Shown one piece after another: positions 11,627 to 23,411 of a stretch of DNA of 64,000 nt. Both the position numbers and the translations under genes were made by a program. This DNA is from Rotaria sordida (Eukaryota; Rotifera; Eurotatoria; Philodinida; Philodinidae): positions 97,448 through 161,447 of the forward strand of contig CAJNOL010000321.1 in the NCBI GenBank assembly GCA_905250125.1. Direction: 5' to 3'. The notes beneath the pieces are model-generated. The model worked only from the letters and a program-made list of their open reading frames with translations, ran no database searches and had not been told where the DNA came from. Numbering within the stretch: position 1 is the first letter of the stretch; every line of letters starts with the position of its first letter.

Positions 11627-12112
11627 TTTCGATAGAAACTAGATAGAGAGTTGTGGTTTTCACCGTTCAAAAGAGGAAATGAAACTGCTTTGAATAATGT
11701 ATACCAGATTTTTCTGACAAGGTTTCTCGGAGTCTGCCATTAAGTTTCTTAAAAACAAAATATTGTTCAATATAAAGTTTTTACGATTTGAATTTTCAGA
11801 AGTGTACTAGAATCATTAAGTGAAGATCTATAAATGATGTAAGTCCGATGTTGTAAGATCTAGCCAGTCATGAATTACATACATTTTATTGCATGTTATC
11901 GGCAGATTTTTCATAGAAAACTGACTATTTTTCTTATTTTTTAACGAAAAATCTACCTTATAAACCTATTGAAAAGCCTGGATCTTTTGAAAAAATTGGT
12001 GAACGACTGTGAGAAAACTTGTAGGAAAAATCTTGTATACATGATTCAACGTAGTTTCATCTCCTCTTTTAAACGGTGAAAACCGCCGTTCTCTACCTAG
12101 TTTCTATCAAAA
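11627..12112. mobile_element. 490-bp inverted-repeat element (MITE-like)
   Basis: GATAGAAACTAGATAGAGAG and the following TTTTCACCGTTCAAAAGAGG (left, about 11631-11686) pair with the reverse complement at about 12053-12108 (positions sum to 23739). Arms are about 56 bp with a few differences. The interior is non-coding. Confidence 0.7.
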
Positions 12113-12442
12113 GTAATTATTAATATACGATAAAAAGAATATTTATTCACTATACTCAATTATGATTTGTAATTTAAAGTTTTAAGACTAGTATTAAAGA
12201 ACAAAAACGAATAGAATTACAACAGTACAATGATCAAAGATATCAATAAAATTTCTGTACAAAAATGAATAACATTGCACATATAAACTAAACTTCGATT
12301 TTTCTTTATAAATATAAAAATCAAGTTTTATATTACGAAAAAATTCATTTTGTGAAACAAATCACTGTGATATGTACAGTCATGTCTTGTATTTATCTAG
12401 TACTCTATTTAATGCATGTTTATATCTGGATGCACCTATATT

Positions 12443-13356
12443 CTTAGGTCTGACCAAAAGTTCCCAGAACATTAAATAGAAATATAAAAATAAGGAGGTA
12501 TTTTCAATTTTATTTTATCAAATGTTGAGGATAGTTGCCATGATTATTTATATCAAGGTCAATCCTTTCTAACAATTTAGTAAAAGTTTTTTTGAAGTCT
12601 TTTTCGAAAAAAATTTTAGCTACCTTGGATACCACATGAGCTAATCATATTTCATTTATTTAATCAGTTAGACTACATTCAATAAAATTAGTTAGCCACA
12701 AATTACATAGTACCAGGCCTGGCGAATGTGACTGCTATGACATTATATTGATGTCTTCGTCTGTCAAATAATTAATAAGATCAGATGAGTATCGAGTCAA
12801 CGATCATCTTTAAGCAACTTTGTACATTTTGAACCTGATGTCTATATTTGTTTCCACATTTCATTAACAAAAGGGTTCAGATAATTTTCAATATAATACT
12901 TGTGATCTACAGTCTTGCCTTTATCTATACTGAAGATTATTTGATTTGAAGAATATACTAAACAAAGTTTTGCTTCACATCTGTCTCCATGAACAATAGT
13001 CTTTGACAATTCATCTTCAATAAGCCAGTTAGTATCAGATGACTTATGACTGACCTATCTAAAATAAATCCATATCCCATTACTAATAATGCTAGAATGC
13101 AACTGATATTCCGGAATAAAATTCCACTAAATTTTTAAAACAAATGAAATATGATTAGCTCATGTGGTATCCAAGGTAGCTAAAATTTTTTTCGAAAAAG
13201 ACTTCAAAAAAACTTTTACTAAATTGTTAGAAAGGATTGACCTTGATATAAATAATCATGGCAACTATCCTCAACATTTGATAAAATAAAATTGAAAATA
13301 TCTCCTTATTTTTATATTACTATTTAATGTTCTGGGAACTTTTGGTCAGACCTAAG
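12443..13356. mobile_element. 914-bp element with 215-bp inverted repeats
   Basis: Arms 12443-12657 and 13142-13356 are near-perfect reverse complements (positions sum to 25799), starting CTTAGGTCTGACCAAAAGTT and differing at only a few bases. Flanks on both sides read TATAT, so a TA-containing target duplication is likely. Ends of this type and long arms suggest a Tc1/mariner-related non-autonomous element; the 480-bp interior shows no transposase. Confidence 0.8.
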
Positions 13357-13394
13357 TATATATTTCTATCCTATCAGTAGAAGTATAAGTCAAT

Positions 13395-13740
13395 GTGTTG
13401 ATCGACGGCTACAAAAGTCTCAGACTTCGACGGTTGAAAGTTTTTCATGAATTTGTAAAAAATTTTCATTGTTTTAAGAAATTTTCAAATGAAAAAGAAA
13501 GGAAAAGGATGATAGAGAACTTATTGACAAGAAATCAGACGATAACATCTTCAAAAATTGATTTGAAACGTCGAGAATTTTCAAAAATCAAATATCTACC
13601 TTTTGGTTGCAATAATGACACAGCTTACACCATCATCCGCCATTCTTAAGTGAATTAAGTCCCAATGAACATTATTTGTTATCATAATGATTCATGATTT
13701 TCGTAAAAGACTATTTGCAATGAATTTTTGTAAAATTTTT
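13395..13740 (+). pseudogene. Decayed mariner-type transposase fragment
   Basis: The segment near 13631-13687 reads HHPPFLSELSPNEHYLLS, resembling the mariner catalytic block HPPYSPDLAPSDYHLF, here in a different frame from the preceding lysine-rich open frame (13395-13649), whose LPFGCNNDTAYTI could be the eroded preceding Asp block. No other motif is recoverable. It lies just outside the long-arm element at 12443-13356 and may belong to an unrelated insertion. Confidence 0.5.
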
Positions 13741-14416
13741 TTTCTATTAAACAATTTGATTTAAATCTTTTCATTGTTTGAATTATATCACATGTTTATT
13801 TGATTATTACAATCCTATGTCTTATGTTTTATTATGTTTATGAAACAGAAATTATTTAAAAATCGCATGATGAAAAAAAAAGAACATCTTGTACGAGTTG
13901 TCAATATGAAAGAAAAATAAATCATATCTATCTATGAAAAGAACATTCAGTATATATTCTTAATATAATTTTCATAATATACATCGTCACCGACGCACAC
14001 ATAGACACCAACAAATATTATAATTACTAAGTAGACGAATGTATATAAAAAAAAAAGAAAAATAAAGAAGTGAAAGAAAGAAAAAAGAAAAGATAAATTG
14101 TTTTTAGAGTTTTGATTAGGGAAAAAAGAAGATATGAATATAGATAATTTAAAGAAAATAGAACGGCGGCGGATTACAGAATATCAAACTCAACATATAT
14201 TGAGGAGAAAAATATAGAAGTGCAGGACACACTGAACCAGCACATATGTATATATATATATATATAAAGAAGTTAGTTTTGAAAAAAAAGAAAAATATTG
14301 TATTGCACACAACATGAATATAAAGACAAAAGAACGAGTAACATTATTAATAAATATAAGGACACACAACCATATTTAGAATATATTACTGACCAGCAGC
14401 TTATAATAAAGAACTA

Positions 14417-15383
14417 TTATTGTGAATAAAGTGAAATTCGACGTTCAAGTAATGTTTTTATATCTGAACGTTTTACAAATGGACTTATTGATACATCAGG
14501 ATAAAAGACAAAATTCCATATAAATATAGGATCACGAGGATCAATATCACGACCTATCGAAGAAGACGAAAAGAAAAGAATTTCATTATTAACTTAAAAT
14601 AAATAATTGAAAAATTTTACCATTAAATGTTATTAATGTTTGATTATTATTTGCATCAATATTTGATCCATATAAACTAAGAATTTTATCACCAATAAAA
14701 ATATTTAATGATTGTCGTTTATCATCAATATTCTTTTGATGTTTATTATTATTATTATTATCATCATTATCATCATCATCATCATTCTCATCATCATCCG
14801 AATATGATAATGGTAATGTTGCTGAAAGTATTGATGGTGATAAACAATTTGATCGTTCTGATGATGAACGACTTGATGGTCGATCTGATTGTGAATAATA
14901 ATCACTTGTTGAACAAGTTAATGTAAATGATGATGCATCAGGATTTAAATTTGATGATGAATATTTATTTGAATCAATTGTTAATAATGGTACATCATCA
15001 TTATTTATATTTATTGGTGTTGTTAATTTTTTTGTATTATGATATCGATTTGATATTGTACGTGGTGATTTAGGACTTATAAGAATTTCATTTTGTGCAT
15101 ATTCAACAATCATTGGATAACCATTTAATTGTAAACCATTACAAGCATTTAAAGCACGTTGTGCTTCTTCATTTGTTGAAAATCTAACAAAACCGTATCT
15201 TTCACGTACTTTAACACATTCAATTATTTGTCCATATGTATGAAAAATTGATTGAAGATGTGTACTTGTTGTATGTGTAGCTAAATTACCAACAAATAAT
15301 TTACATGTTATTTGTTTGGAATTTGTAGATACATTAATATTTAATTTTTTGGACGGATTATATAGATTTTTCGAATTAAACAT
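14417..15383 (-). CDS. Single-RRM RNA-binding protein
   Basis: Predicted 299-aa RNA-binding protein. Two exons, 15383-14621 and 14553-14417, with a 67-bp intron; the join (N G|RDIDPRD) keeps frame and total length is divisible by three. One RRM spans about residues 27-100 with RNP2 LFVGNL and RNP1 RYGFVRF. The fold resembles the LARK/RBM4 group, but no CCHC knuckle is present, so orthology is not claimed. The middle is Ser/Asn-rich with an Asp/Asn run (about 14740-14790). The C terminus carries a hydrophobic-aromatic block, DPIFIWNFVFYPDVSISPF, that I do not recognise. Confidence 0.75.
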
Positions 15384-16140
15384 TGCTTGTTTGGTTTATT
15401 TTTAGGTGTGTGTATGTATGTGCGTCTATACGGTTTAAAGATGGAAATGAAAGTGGATAACAAAGATAGGAGGGATGAATAAAGTAGTGGAGTGAATATA
15501 TGTTTAACAGCACGTGTTATGTTGTTGTTTTTCTTTTCTTTTCTTCTTCGAGGTTGTGAACATATTAACTAGGAGTATACATTCGTCGAATCGAATAATT
15601 TTATTTATTTTAGTAGAAATGATATGCAGAAGGTGACTTACGAAAAATAAATTTTTCTTTCTTTTTTTTTTGACTTTGTGAAAAGTATTGTTTTATGTAT
15701 TCTCACACCAATTTAAACCATTTTGATATGCGAATTAATGAATATTTAGTGTTAAATGTTTATTTCTTAGCCATTTTAAATTAATGTTATTGTTTTCTTT
15801 GTTAGGCTATGCACAAAAAAAAAAAAGGAAAGAATCGATAATGAGCATTACAAACATGTTCATAAGAACATAAATGTGACGATCATTTTTCTTGTCTAAA
15901 GAAAGACATTATGATTATATAGATAATTGATCAATTTGTCGTTTTGTTTTTTGAATCGTACATATTAATTTTGTTATTTAAAGAAAAAAAAATTTTAAAC
16001 TTATGATGACGGTTACTGTTGTTTAAAGATTAGAGAATATCTTACGAGGGAAGTTCATCAAGTGATTCATCACTTTTGAGTTGGAATTATGTGCAAATAT
16101 ATAGATTCAAATAGGCTTTGAATATTTTGAAAAGAGTTCG

Positions 16141-16445
16141 AATCCTTAGTTTATTACTATGGAGGTACTATAAATTTACGGTTGTTTTTAAATAAATGCT
16201 GTAGTCTCCCACAGGATAACTGATTTTCAACTTGAAATTTTGCATAGAAACAAACGTTAACCGATAATAGTTTATTGTGAATGTTTCAAGCCTCTAGTTG
16301 TATCATAAGATAGAAACAGCGACGAGATCTATGCAAAATTTGAGATCGAAATTTAAAAATCACTTTTCTTTAGGGGAGGGACCATAGCATTCATCTAAAA
16401 ACTCCTGTAAAAGTATAGCATCTCTGTAGCAATAAGCTAAGAGTC
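16141..16445. mobile_element. 305-bp inverted-repeat element (MITE-like)
   Basis: Left arm from about 16141 (CCTTAGTTTATTACTATGGA...) pairs with a diverged right arm ending about 16445 (positions sum to 32586). The right arm sequence, including GTATAGCATCTCTG and AATAAGCTAAGA, recurs at 22690-22805, showing a dispersed family. Confidence 0.6.
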
Positions 16446-18149
16446 TCAAGGTATTTAGATCCATATAATGCACATAGTGTCAGTTTCAAAGTAATTTATC
16501 AGTTGGAGAACTTCTCTCATTGAATCTGATTGATGAAAACTTTGTCGTTATGATATGCTGATGAGAAATTATAATCGTTTTCAAATAATTATTCATTCAT
16601 TATTAAACAATAGGATTAACTAAAACATATTAATTCATTGACTAATTTTAATCAAAAGAATAAGAACTAAAAGTTTGAATGCTAGATTGAATTTACGAAA
16701 CGAGAATGTTTCAAATATCCAAACGAAAAATAAACGTGAATAGCTTTTGAACGATCCAAATGATTTATATTTTTTTTTATAAATTCGTTAGGTTACTCTT
16801 CAAAGTCCTATTCAACTCATTTCTGAAAAAATATCGATGCTTATCAACATCATACAACGATTGGAGTTATTTTCGGATTGAAGCTTCATTCATCCAATAT
16901 CGTTCAACAGATGAATTTATTAGTTCGTTAGTGCCATATTTCTATGTTCTCTAAAACTGTTACAGAAGAAATTTCGTCATGTTCTAAAATTTCTTTAAAA
17001 TAATCAATGAAGGAAAAGTTGATGAAGTTCATGAATATGTGCCTACATAAAGCGTAACTTGTTTCATATTTCAAATAACACCGTATGAAATTATGACAGA
17101 ATATTTCCTATTAGAGCCATTTAAAGTAAATATGAATTCTAAAATTCTACCAAGAAAATGTGCGCAAAACTTTATGACCAATAGTGATAGACTATCACGA
17201 TCAGAGCAGATTGGTCAGTCTAAAATCCATATCATTTCCATCTCTAGGAGTCTCATTTCATGTTATAAATGTCTAAAGGATTTCCTGCATAAGCGTATCT
17301 AATAAAAATAAGAAAATCAATGAGTTCGATCGATAATCAGTACTGATTTCATGTATACTCAAAACAAAGAGAATAGTTTTTTTTCTCTTAAACTAAACAG
17401 TTTTCATTTTTATTGTCTAGTTAATAAATCAAATACCTAAAGGAATGTCTAAAAGATATACATTAAAGATCTCGTCCGAATAAAAATCAGAATCGATAAC
17501 GAGATGAAAATGATGTTAAATGAAACTCTAGACAATATTTTTTAAATATTTGAAAAAGCCATATACCCAGAACGCTTCAAAAGCTCTCTTAAAAAAATTC
17601 AAGCGATTCGTTTTTTTTAATAATATGATAGTGTGTTTGTTGAAGTTTTATTTAATATAATTCCATTGAACAATAAATATTCATAATAATTTGTATCAAC
17701 AAAAACACATAAGTCCATAGTTTTTATAATATCAGAAAAAACATAATACGGATTTTTTTTATCGAGTTATTTTCCTTATTGGTTTCTATTTTAGATTGAA
17801 TCTGATCTTTTAAAAACATTCTATCGACATTGATTTTTATATTATATTTATTTATAATAAATTTTTACATATTGTAATTCGATCTTATAAATCAGTTTCG
17901 TGATGCAATCTTCGTTGAGCTTGACTTTTGTAGTTTTGTAAAGTTTTTCAAACCATTATTAATTTCTAACGACGTCAATTTCATCATATGAGATATTTAT
18001 GTTTCCTATTCCGACAGAGTTCTAATACACTGTGCAAATGAAGTTATATTAAATGAAACTATAAAACAATTTCGTATAAATAACTTTAACGGTTAGAACA
18101 CTATTGACATTGCCATTTCATTTAGACTTTTTGAACGCTCTGTACTTTT

Positions 18150-18420
18150 ATGATTGTTCTAACGAGAGAATTACCCCAAGTGGTACTTCGCGTTTGAGAC
18201 GAGACGCCATTCATTAGGTATGGTCTCTTGAGACTAGAAGAAGCCTAGTCACTATGCGTTGTTCTTCTAGAGTTATGACCATTTCACTGAATTTTTTATC
18301 CTTGGTACAATACTTACAAATAAAAAAACAAGGAAGTGAATTCTGACCTGAAACTTTGTCCATAAACAGTTGTTCAAACCAGTAGAATATTCTAAAAATT
18401 TCAGTCAAGAAGAATGATTC
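18150..18420. repeat. Dispersed repeat, copy 1
   Basis: The block GTTCTAACGAGAGAATTACC...GCGTTTGAGACGAGA...TTCTAGAGTTATG is present in reverse complement at about 22490-22635 with many substitutions. It is probably a decayed transposon of the same family as the 16141 and 22340 blocks. Confidence 0.55.
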
Positions 18421-19119
18421 ATTCTTGAAATATTATATCCTCAAAATCCGATTAATGAAAAATTTTCAGATCAGGCTCCGATCGGGTTCGGCTCTAAGTC
18501 CGTATCGGATCCGACGTGTTCTAATGGGCACTAGGCTTTTTATAGTCTCAACAGATCCAATCTAATGAGAGGTGTTCCGTCAAAAACACACGGTACCATC
18601 CGAAGCAATTCCCTCGTCATCGATGAAAGATAAATCTGAATCCTAATAAACTATTATCATAAATAAATCTACCATACCCATTTTATAAGATCAATAGTTC
18701 AAACTTTCATTTCAATTTGAATTATAAATAATGAAAGTTTAAATCATAACTTTGCTTATTTAAAATTTTGATAATATTTTGTTTTCTTTTCGAAAAGTTT
18801 ATGTGATTTTTTTTTTTCGTTCTATATTGTACTTATAAAAATGAGCAATCTCTCTTTTCTTTTTTCATATGGCTAAAGATGTATCATCGAACTACTAGAT
18901 AGCATCAAACAAACAAAAAAGAAAAACAAAACAAAACTGTAGAGCATAGCGAAGAAAAAAAAAAGAAATCACATAACACACGCACACACAACAAAATAAA
19001 ATAAAACGTTCAAATGAAAGTAAAAATTTTCTTTTTGTCTATCTATCAAATCTATCCTTTGTATGTTTGTTTTTATCCTAGGAAATGTTTTAATTTATAT
19101 TAATTTTTTGTTTTTCGTA

Positions 19120-21005
19120 TTAAATAAGTCGATGTTGTTGTTGTTTAGCAAGAAAAGCCACAGGATCAAAAGGCATTGGTGTTGGTGTTGGATAAAGTTG
19201 AGTATTTGGTGGTGTAAAATGATATTGAAGATGATCAATATTAAATTGTTGAAGATTACTAGCAAACATTGCTAATTTTTGATCGAATAATGTTGCTACT
19301 AATAGTGATATTGGATCATTTGGATTTGATGTCGATGATGAGGATGATGATGATTGTGGTAGTGATGGTGGTGGTGTTTGTGGTTGTTCTTTAGTAGCAA
19401 TTGAGATTTGTGAAGGAATTGTTGTCATTCTATTTGATGGCGGTGGTGGTGATGATGATGATGATGAAGCAGTAGTTGAAGGCGGATGTGAAGCTACATT
19501 TGTTGTTTGATTAGTCTTGCATCGTTTTCGTGGCTGATACTAGAAAGAATAATAGTAGAATTTAATCGAAAGAATTATGTCTATGTTGATAATTTTATAT
19601 ATATGATAAAAAAGTAGATGTGTATAAAATGATTTAGGCATTTTTTTAAATTTGAATTCGGAAATATTTTATACAGTATAAAAAGAGTTTACAGAATGCT
19701 TTCATGTTAAACAAAGCAGTTGTGTTTAGGAATGAAAAATCTTTCTTTGAAAGCTATAAGTTACGTTGAACATTGTTCAAATGGTTATTCTCGTGCAAGA
19801 ATTAGAGAATATGAGAAGCAGATTTCATTTGTTTTCTCATATATCAGTCTTTAACTTTTTATGTTCTTCAACATTAGTTCATAAAATTTTATCAAGTTCA
19901 AAATAAATGAAATCTAATTTCTGTTTTTCTAGAAAAAAATTTAAAATGAATAAAATCATAGTTGATTAATAGAAGCGATATATATATATAGGTTAAAGTT
20001 CAAGAAAATAATTACTTTATATGTAGGATATTGTCGTGCATGAAGATGTTTTAATCGTTCCGATTCTTCCATATATGGTTGTCGTTCACGTAATGACATT
20101 CGTTTCCATTTTGCTCCACAACATCTAGAATATTTGTAATCATAAAATAAAAATAAAAAGCAAAAAAAAAATATATATATATAATTATATAGCAAACTTA
20201 CTTGCTTATATCAGCATTCGGTAGATGTGGTGCTAATTGAACCATTTTTCTACGTTCAATTTGTGAAAAAACCATAAATGCATTCATTGGTCGTTTAACA
20301 TGACCAGGACGTACACGTTTTTTTGGTTGTGTACGTGTTGCATCTGAATATGGTGTTGGTGTTGTTGGATCAATAAGTGCTGAACCAAAAAAAATTGGTG
20401 GTGAATCAGTATTTGTATTTGATGATAATAATTCAAGTAACATATGGTAATCATCTGGTCGTAAAGCTCGACAATTTATTTGTGGCCATGTAACAATAAC
20501 AGAAGATTTTGAATTTGTATTTGTATTTGTTGAATTTTGAATATTTAAATCTGATGTTGTTAATGTATCAGGTGATGAAAGTAATGAAGAAGAATTTGTT
20601 GATATACCATAACTATGATCATGTTGTAATGGTGAAAATGATGTTGGTGATGATAATGTTGATGTTGATGTTGATAAATTTTGATGAAAATCAACAAATG
20701 ATGGCGGTGATGATGATGATGATGATGTTATTATTGTTGTTTCATCAAGTATTGGTTCATCTTTTGGAAATACATCAAGATGATGATGATGATCAGAAAA
20801 TAAACTTGTTGCATCCATTATTGATGGTAATACTAAAAATAAAAATATTTATTTATTAAAATTATAGAAAAAAAAAAAGAAAAACAAGAATACTTGAATC
20901 AGTTGGTTGTTCAGTTCTGACTTTGGTAAAGAGTCGATTTGTTGAAACAATTCTCAATGATCGTCCATTACTATTATTATGAGGGTCGATTGATGTCGAC
21001 ATCAT
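19120..21005 (-). CDS. SOX-family HMG-box transcription factor
   Basis: Predicted nuclear DNA-binding protein, 423 aa, four exons: 21005-20894, 20832-20202, 20124-20016, 19539-19120. Each join keeps frame and the total is divisible by three. The HMG box lies at about residues 213-290: [20 protein letters not shown], then [15 protein letters not shown], then [16 protein letters not shown]. The signature reads RPMNAFMVF instead of the usual RPMNAFMVW. Two introns interrupt the box, one after ISK and one after YPTYK. The IERRK and YPTYKYxPRK pieces look closest to group C, but assignment needs a tree. Flanks are Ser/Thr/Pro-rich, typical of activation regions. Its start faces the 14-3-3-like gene across 327 bp. 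Confidence 0.85.
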
Positions 21006-21332
21006 TGTTTATATTTTTTCTTTTTCTATTTACCATCAAATAAACAAACTTATGAATCTAAACTGATTTGTTCGTTTCAAACTAAAAGAAAATTTTATTC
21101 TCTCGATAACATCGAAAACGAAGGAAAAAGAAAAAAAAATAACGAATTAAGTTCAGCGTGCCATTCTGTCTGCTAGGCAAATATATAGTGATTCAGATGG
21201 ACTAGCAACAATAACACATAACACGTGACTTGTTTTGATTATTTTTAAATATACAAAATTTAGATCATTAAAAGTTTTTCCTATAGACATAAACAAAGAA
21301 AACAAATATAAATAATTAAATAACAAAAAATA
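21006..21332. promoter_or_regulatory. Shared divergent promoter region, SOX and 14-3-3-like
   Basis: 327 bp separate the SOX start (minus) from the start of the 14-3-3-like gene (plus). Both promoters must lie here or in upstream untranslated exons. No clear TATA box or named operator is visible. Confidence 0.4.
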
Positions 21333-23402
21333 ATGAATATTGTTGAAGAATATTTTTGGAAAGCTCATATGGCTTTTCAAATGAATCGTTTAGATGATTC
21401 ATATCAATTTATTTGTCAAGCTATTGAACAACTTAATCAATCTCATTTGACATTAGAACAATTGGAACTTATTTGGTCGATTATTCCGAGTATGTATTTA
21501 GTTTTTGAAGTAGATTTTGCGATAATATCTAATGAATATATAATATATCTTGATAACTTCACCTTGTTTTAATTTTATTATAGTTTACAAAATTCATAAA
21601 CAAGAAATAAATTGATTTATTATCTCCATATAACATAAGTTTCTTGGAAGTAAAATAATTCCTCTTTTAAATGCAAAATTCAACATATCTCTTTGAATAT
21701 CAACAATCTATGTGCTTTTACTTTGATATTTAGTAGGGTTATTTTACCTGCCATAGTTGCATATATTTTTATATACATTAAATCCTAGAGACATTTTCTA
21801 TATTAACGAAAATTTGAAAAGAGTTTTTGTCTAGATATACAACAACTAGGAATGATGTTATATACTAATACATAGATGATTTTATATTAGGAGTTATAAT
21901 AGATTATGTAGGCTATTGAAGTAAGACGAATTTTAGTCGTGACTTACAATTATTGACAGAGGAAAAAAAATATCAACAAATAAAGATTTTTTTTGGCGAT
22001 GATTTTCTTAACTTCAGAAAGATTTGATCAAAATTGAAATACGAAGTTCAATAGTAAAAGAATTATTAATAACAATAGATTCCTCTCATTTGTAAAAATG
22101 CAAATCATATAAACGGAGTATTCTAAGTTGGACAAAGCAAAAATTAGTCGATACGAATAATAGCTGAGAAATTTATAGTAACAGAACAAAAACCTTTTGA
22201 TCAAAGCCTTCAACTGAAAACAAATAACATTATCAAACATTGGACTTTTTCGGCGTTAGAAACAAAAAAAAATCATTATTTTTCGAACAGGGTCACTTTC
22301 ACCTAAAATACAACAAAGAATGGCTAGTATTTCTAGATTTTGATTATCAAATTACAGTCTAAATTTTACGAACAAAAAAACTTGAGAGGGAGTAGATCGA
22401 AAATTTGAATCAGAGATAGTTTGAGATGAAATGTATGATTTTCCATATATTTCTCCATGCTGATTCCAAAAATCAAATTTTCATAAACCAATGTAATGGC
22501 CATAACTCTAAAAGAGCAGCGCATATGGAAGAATCCTTCTAAATTTTTTCCTAGCCCCAACAGGCCCTACGTAATGACTGGAATCTTATCTCAAACGCAA
22601 GATATCATCTCGGGTAGTTCTCTCGTTAGAATAGAAATAACAACGAGATCTAACACATTCACAAGAAACTATTCTCGTTAAGGTCTGTTTATGTATAAAG
22701 TTTCGAGTCGAAATTCAAAAATCAATTTTCTTGAAGGAAACCGAGACATACATTTTAAAACTGCTATAAAAGTGTAGTATCTCAGCAGGAATAAGCTAAG
22801 AACACAAACTCTTTTTATAAGGTACTTATAATTCATTTAGGTCTACAAATCAGTTAAAGGATTTCCCTCATAAGTTTAAACAAATTCAAGTTCTGATATT
22901 CTCAGAACATTCACAACAATAGAAAAAAATAGTTAAAAGAAAAATAAATTAACACAAAGGAATGAGTACCAATTCTTTTATTGACTATTTTTTCGTAGAT
23001 CAATTCATCTGTATTTATTCTTTTTTTGTTGTAAATAAATTTTTGTTTTTAGAAATAATTGCGAATCATAGAAAATCTATTGAATATCTTGTTCATTATC
23101 ATCGAAGTATGCCTATGGAAACTGATGAATTATTTGATCGTTTAACACAATCTTATGTAAATCAACTTGAACAAAATCAAGCTAAAATTTATATAAAACT
23201 TATTGATTATTTTGATCGATATCTTATTCAAGAAAAAAATGATATTGATCATATACATCTTAAACGTCTTCAATCTGATTTATATCTTCAATTATCATAT
23301 ATTTCACGTCCATATCAATCTCAAGTATTTTACAATAAACATAGAAAACTATTAAACGATAATGAACAAATAATAAACATATACAAAGATTATTTGACAT
23401 AA
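21333..23402 (+). CDS. Divergent, truncated 14-3-3-like protein
   Basis: Predicted 168 aa from exons 21333-21489 and 23053-23402, joined over a 1.56-kb intron; phase 1 join and total divisible by three. The order of helices follows 14-3-3: AFQMNRLDDSYQFICQAIEQ (like [20 protein letters not shown]), then PKIIANHRKS at the splice join (like YKNVVGARRS), then YVNQLEQNQAKIYIKLIDYF (like [20 protein letters not shown]) and LKRLQSDLYLQLSYI (like YLKMKGDYYRYLAEV). The pocket Lys49 equivalent (K53) is kept and Arg56 is Lys, but Arg127-Tyr128 are Leu-Gln, so canonical phosphopeptide binding is doubtful. It stops before helices 6-9. Its stop is 9 bp from the HPF1 stop on the other strand. Confidence 0.5.
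22340..22830. repeat. Dispersed repeat inside the 14-3-3-like intron
   Basis: This block shares 22690-22805 with 16330-16440 (same orientation) and 22490-22635 with 18150-18290 (opposite orientation). It looks like a decayed composite element occupying intron 1. Confidence 0.55.
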
Positions 23403-23411
23403 AAATTTAAA

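Larger units (their letters stand above)
15384..19119. other. Intergenic with dispersed repeats
   Basis: 3.7 kb with no recognisable gene. It holds the inverted-repeat element at 16141-16445 and a repeat copy at 18150-18420 (both listed separately), the probable promoter of the minus-strand RRM gene just right of 15383, and the probable 3' UTR of SOX left of 19120. Confidence 0.45.
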
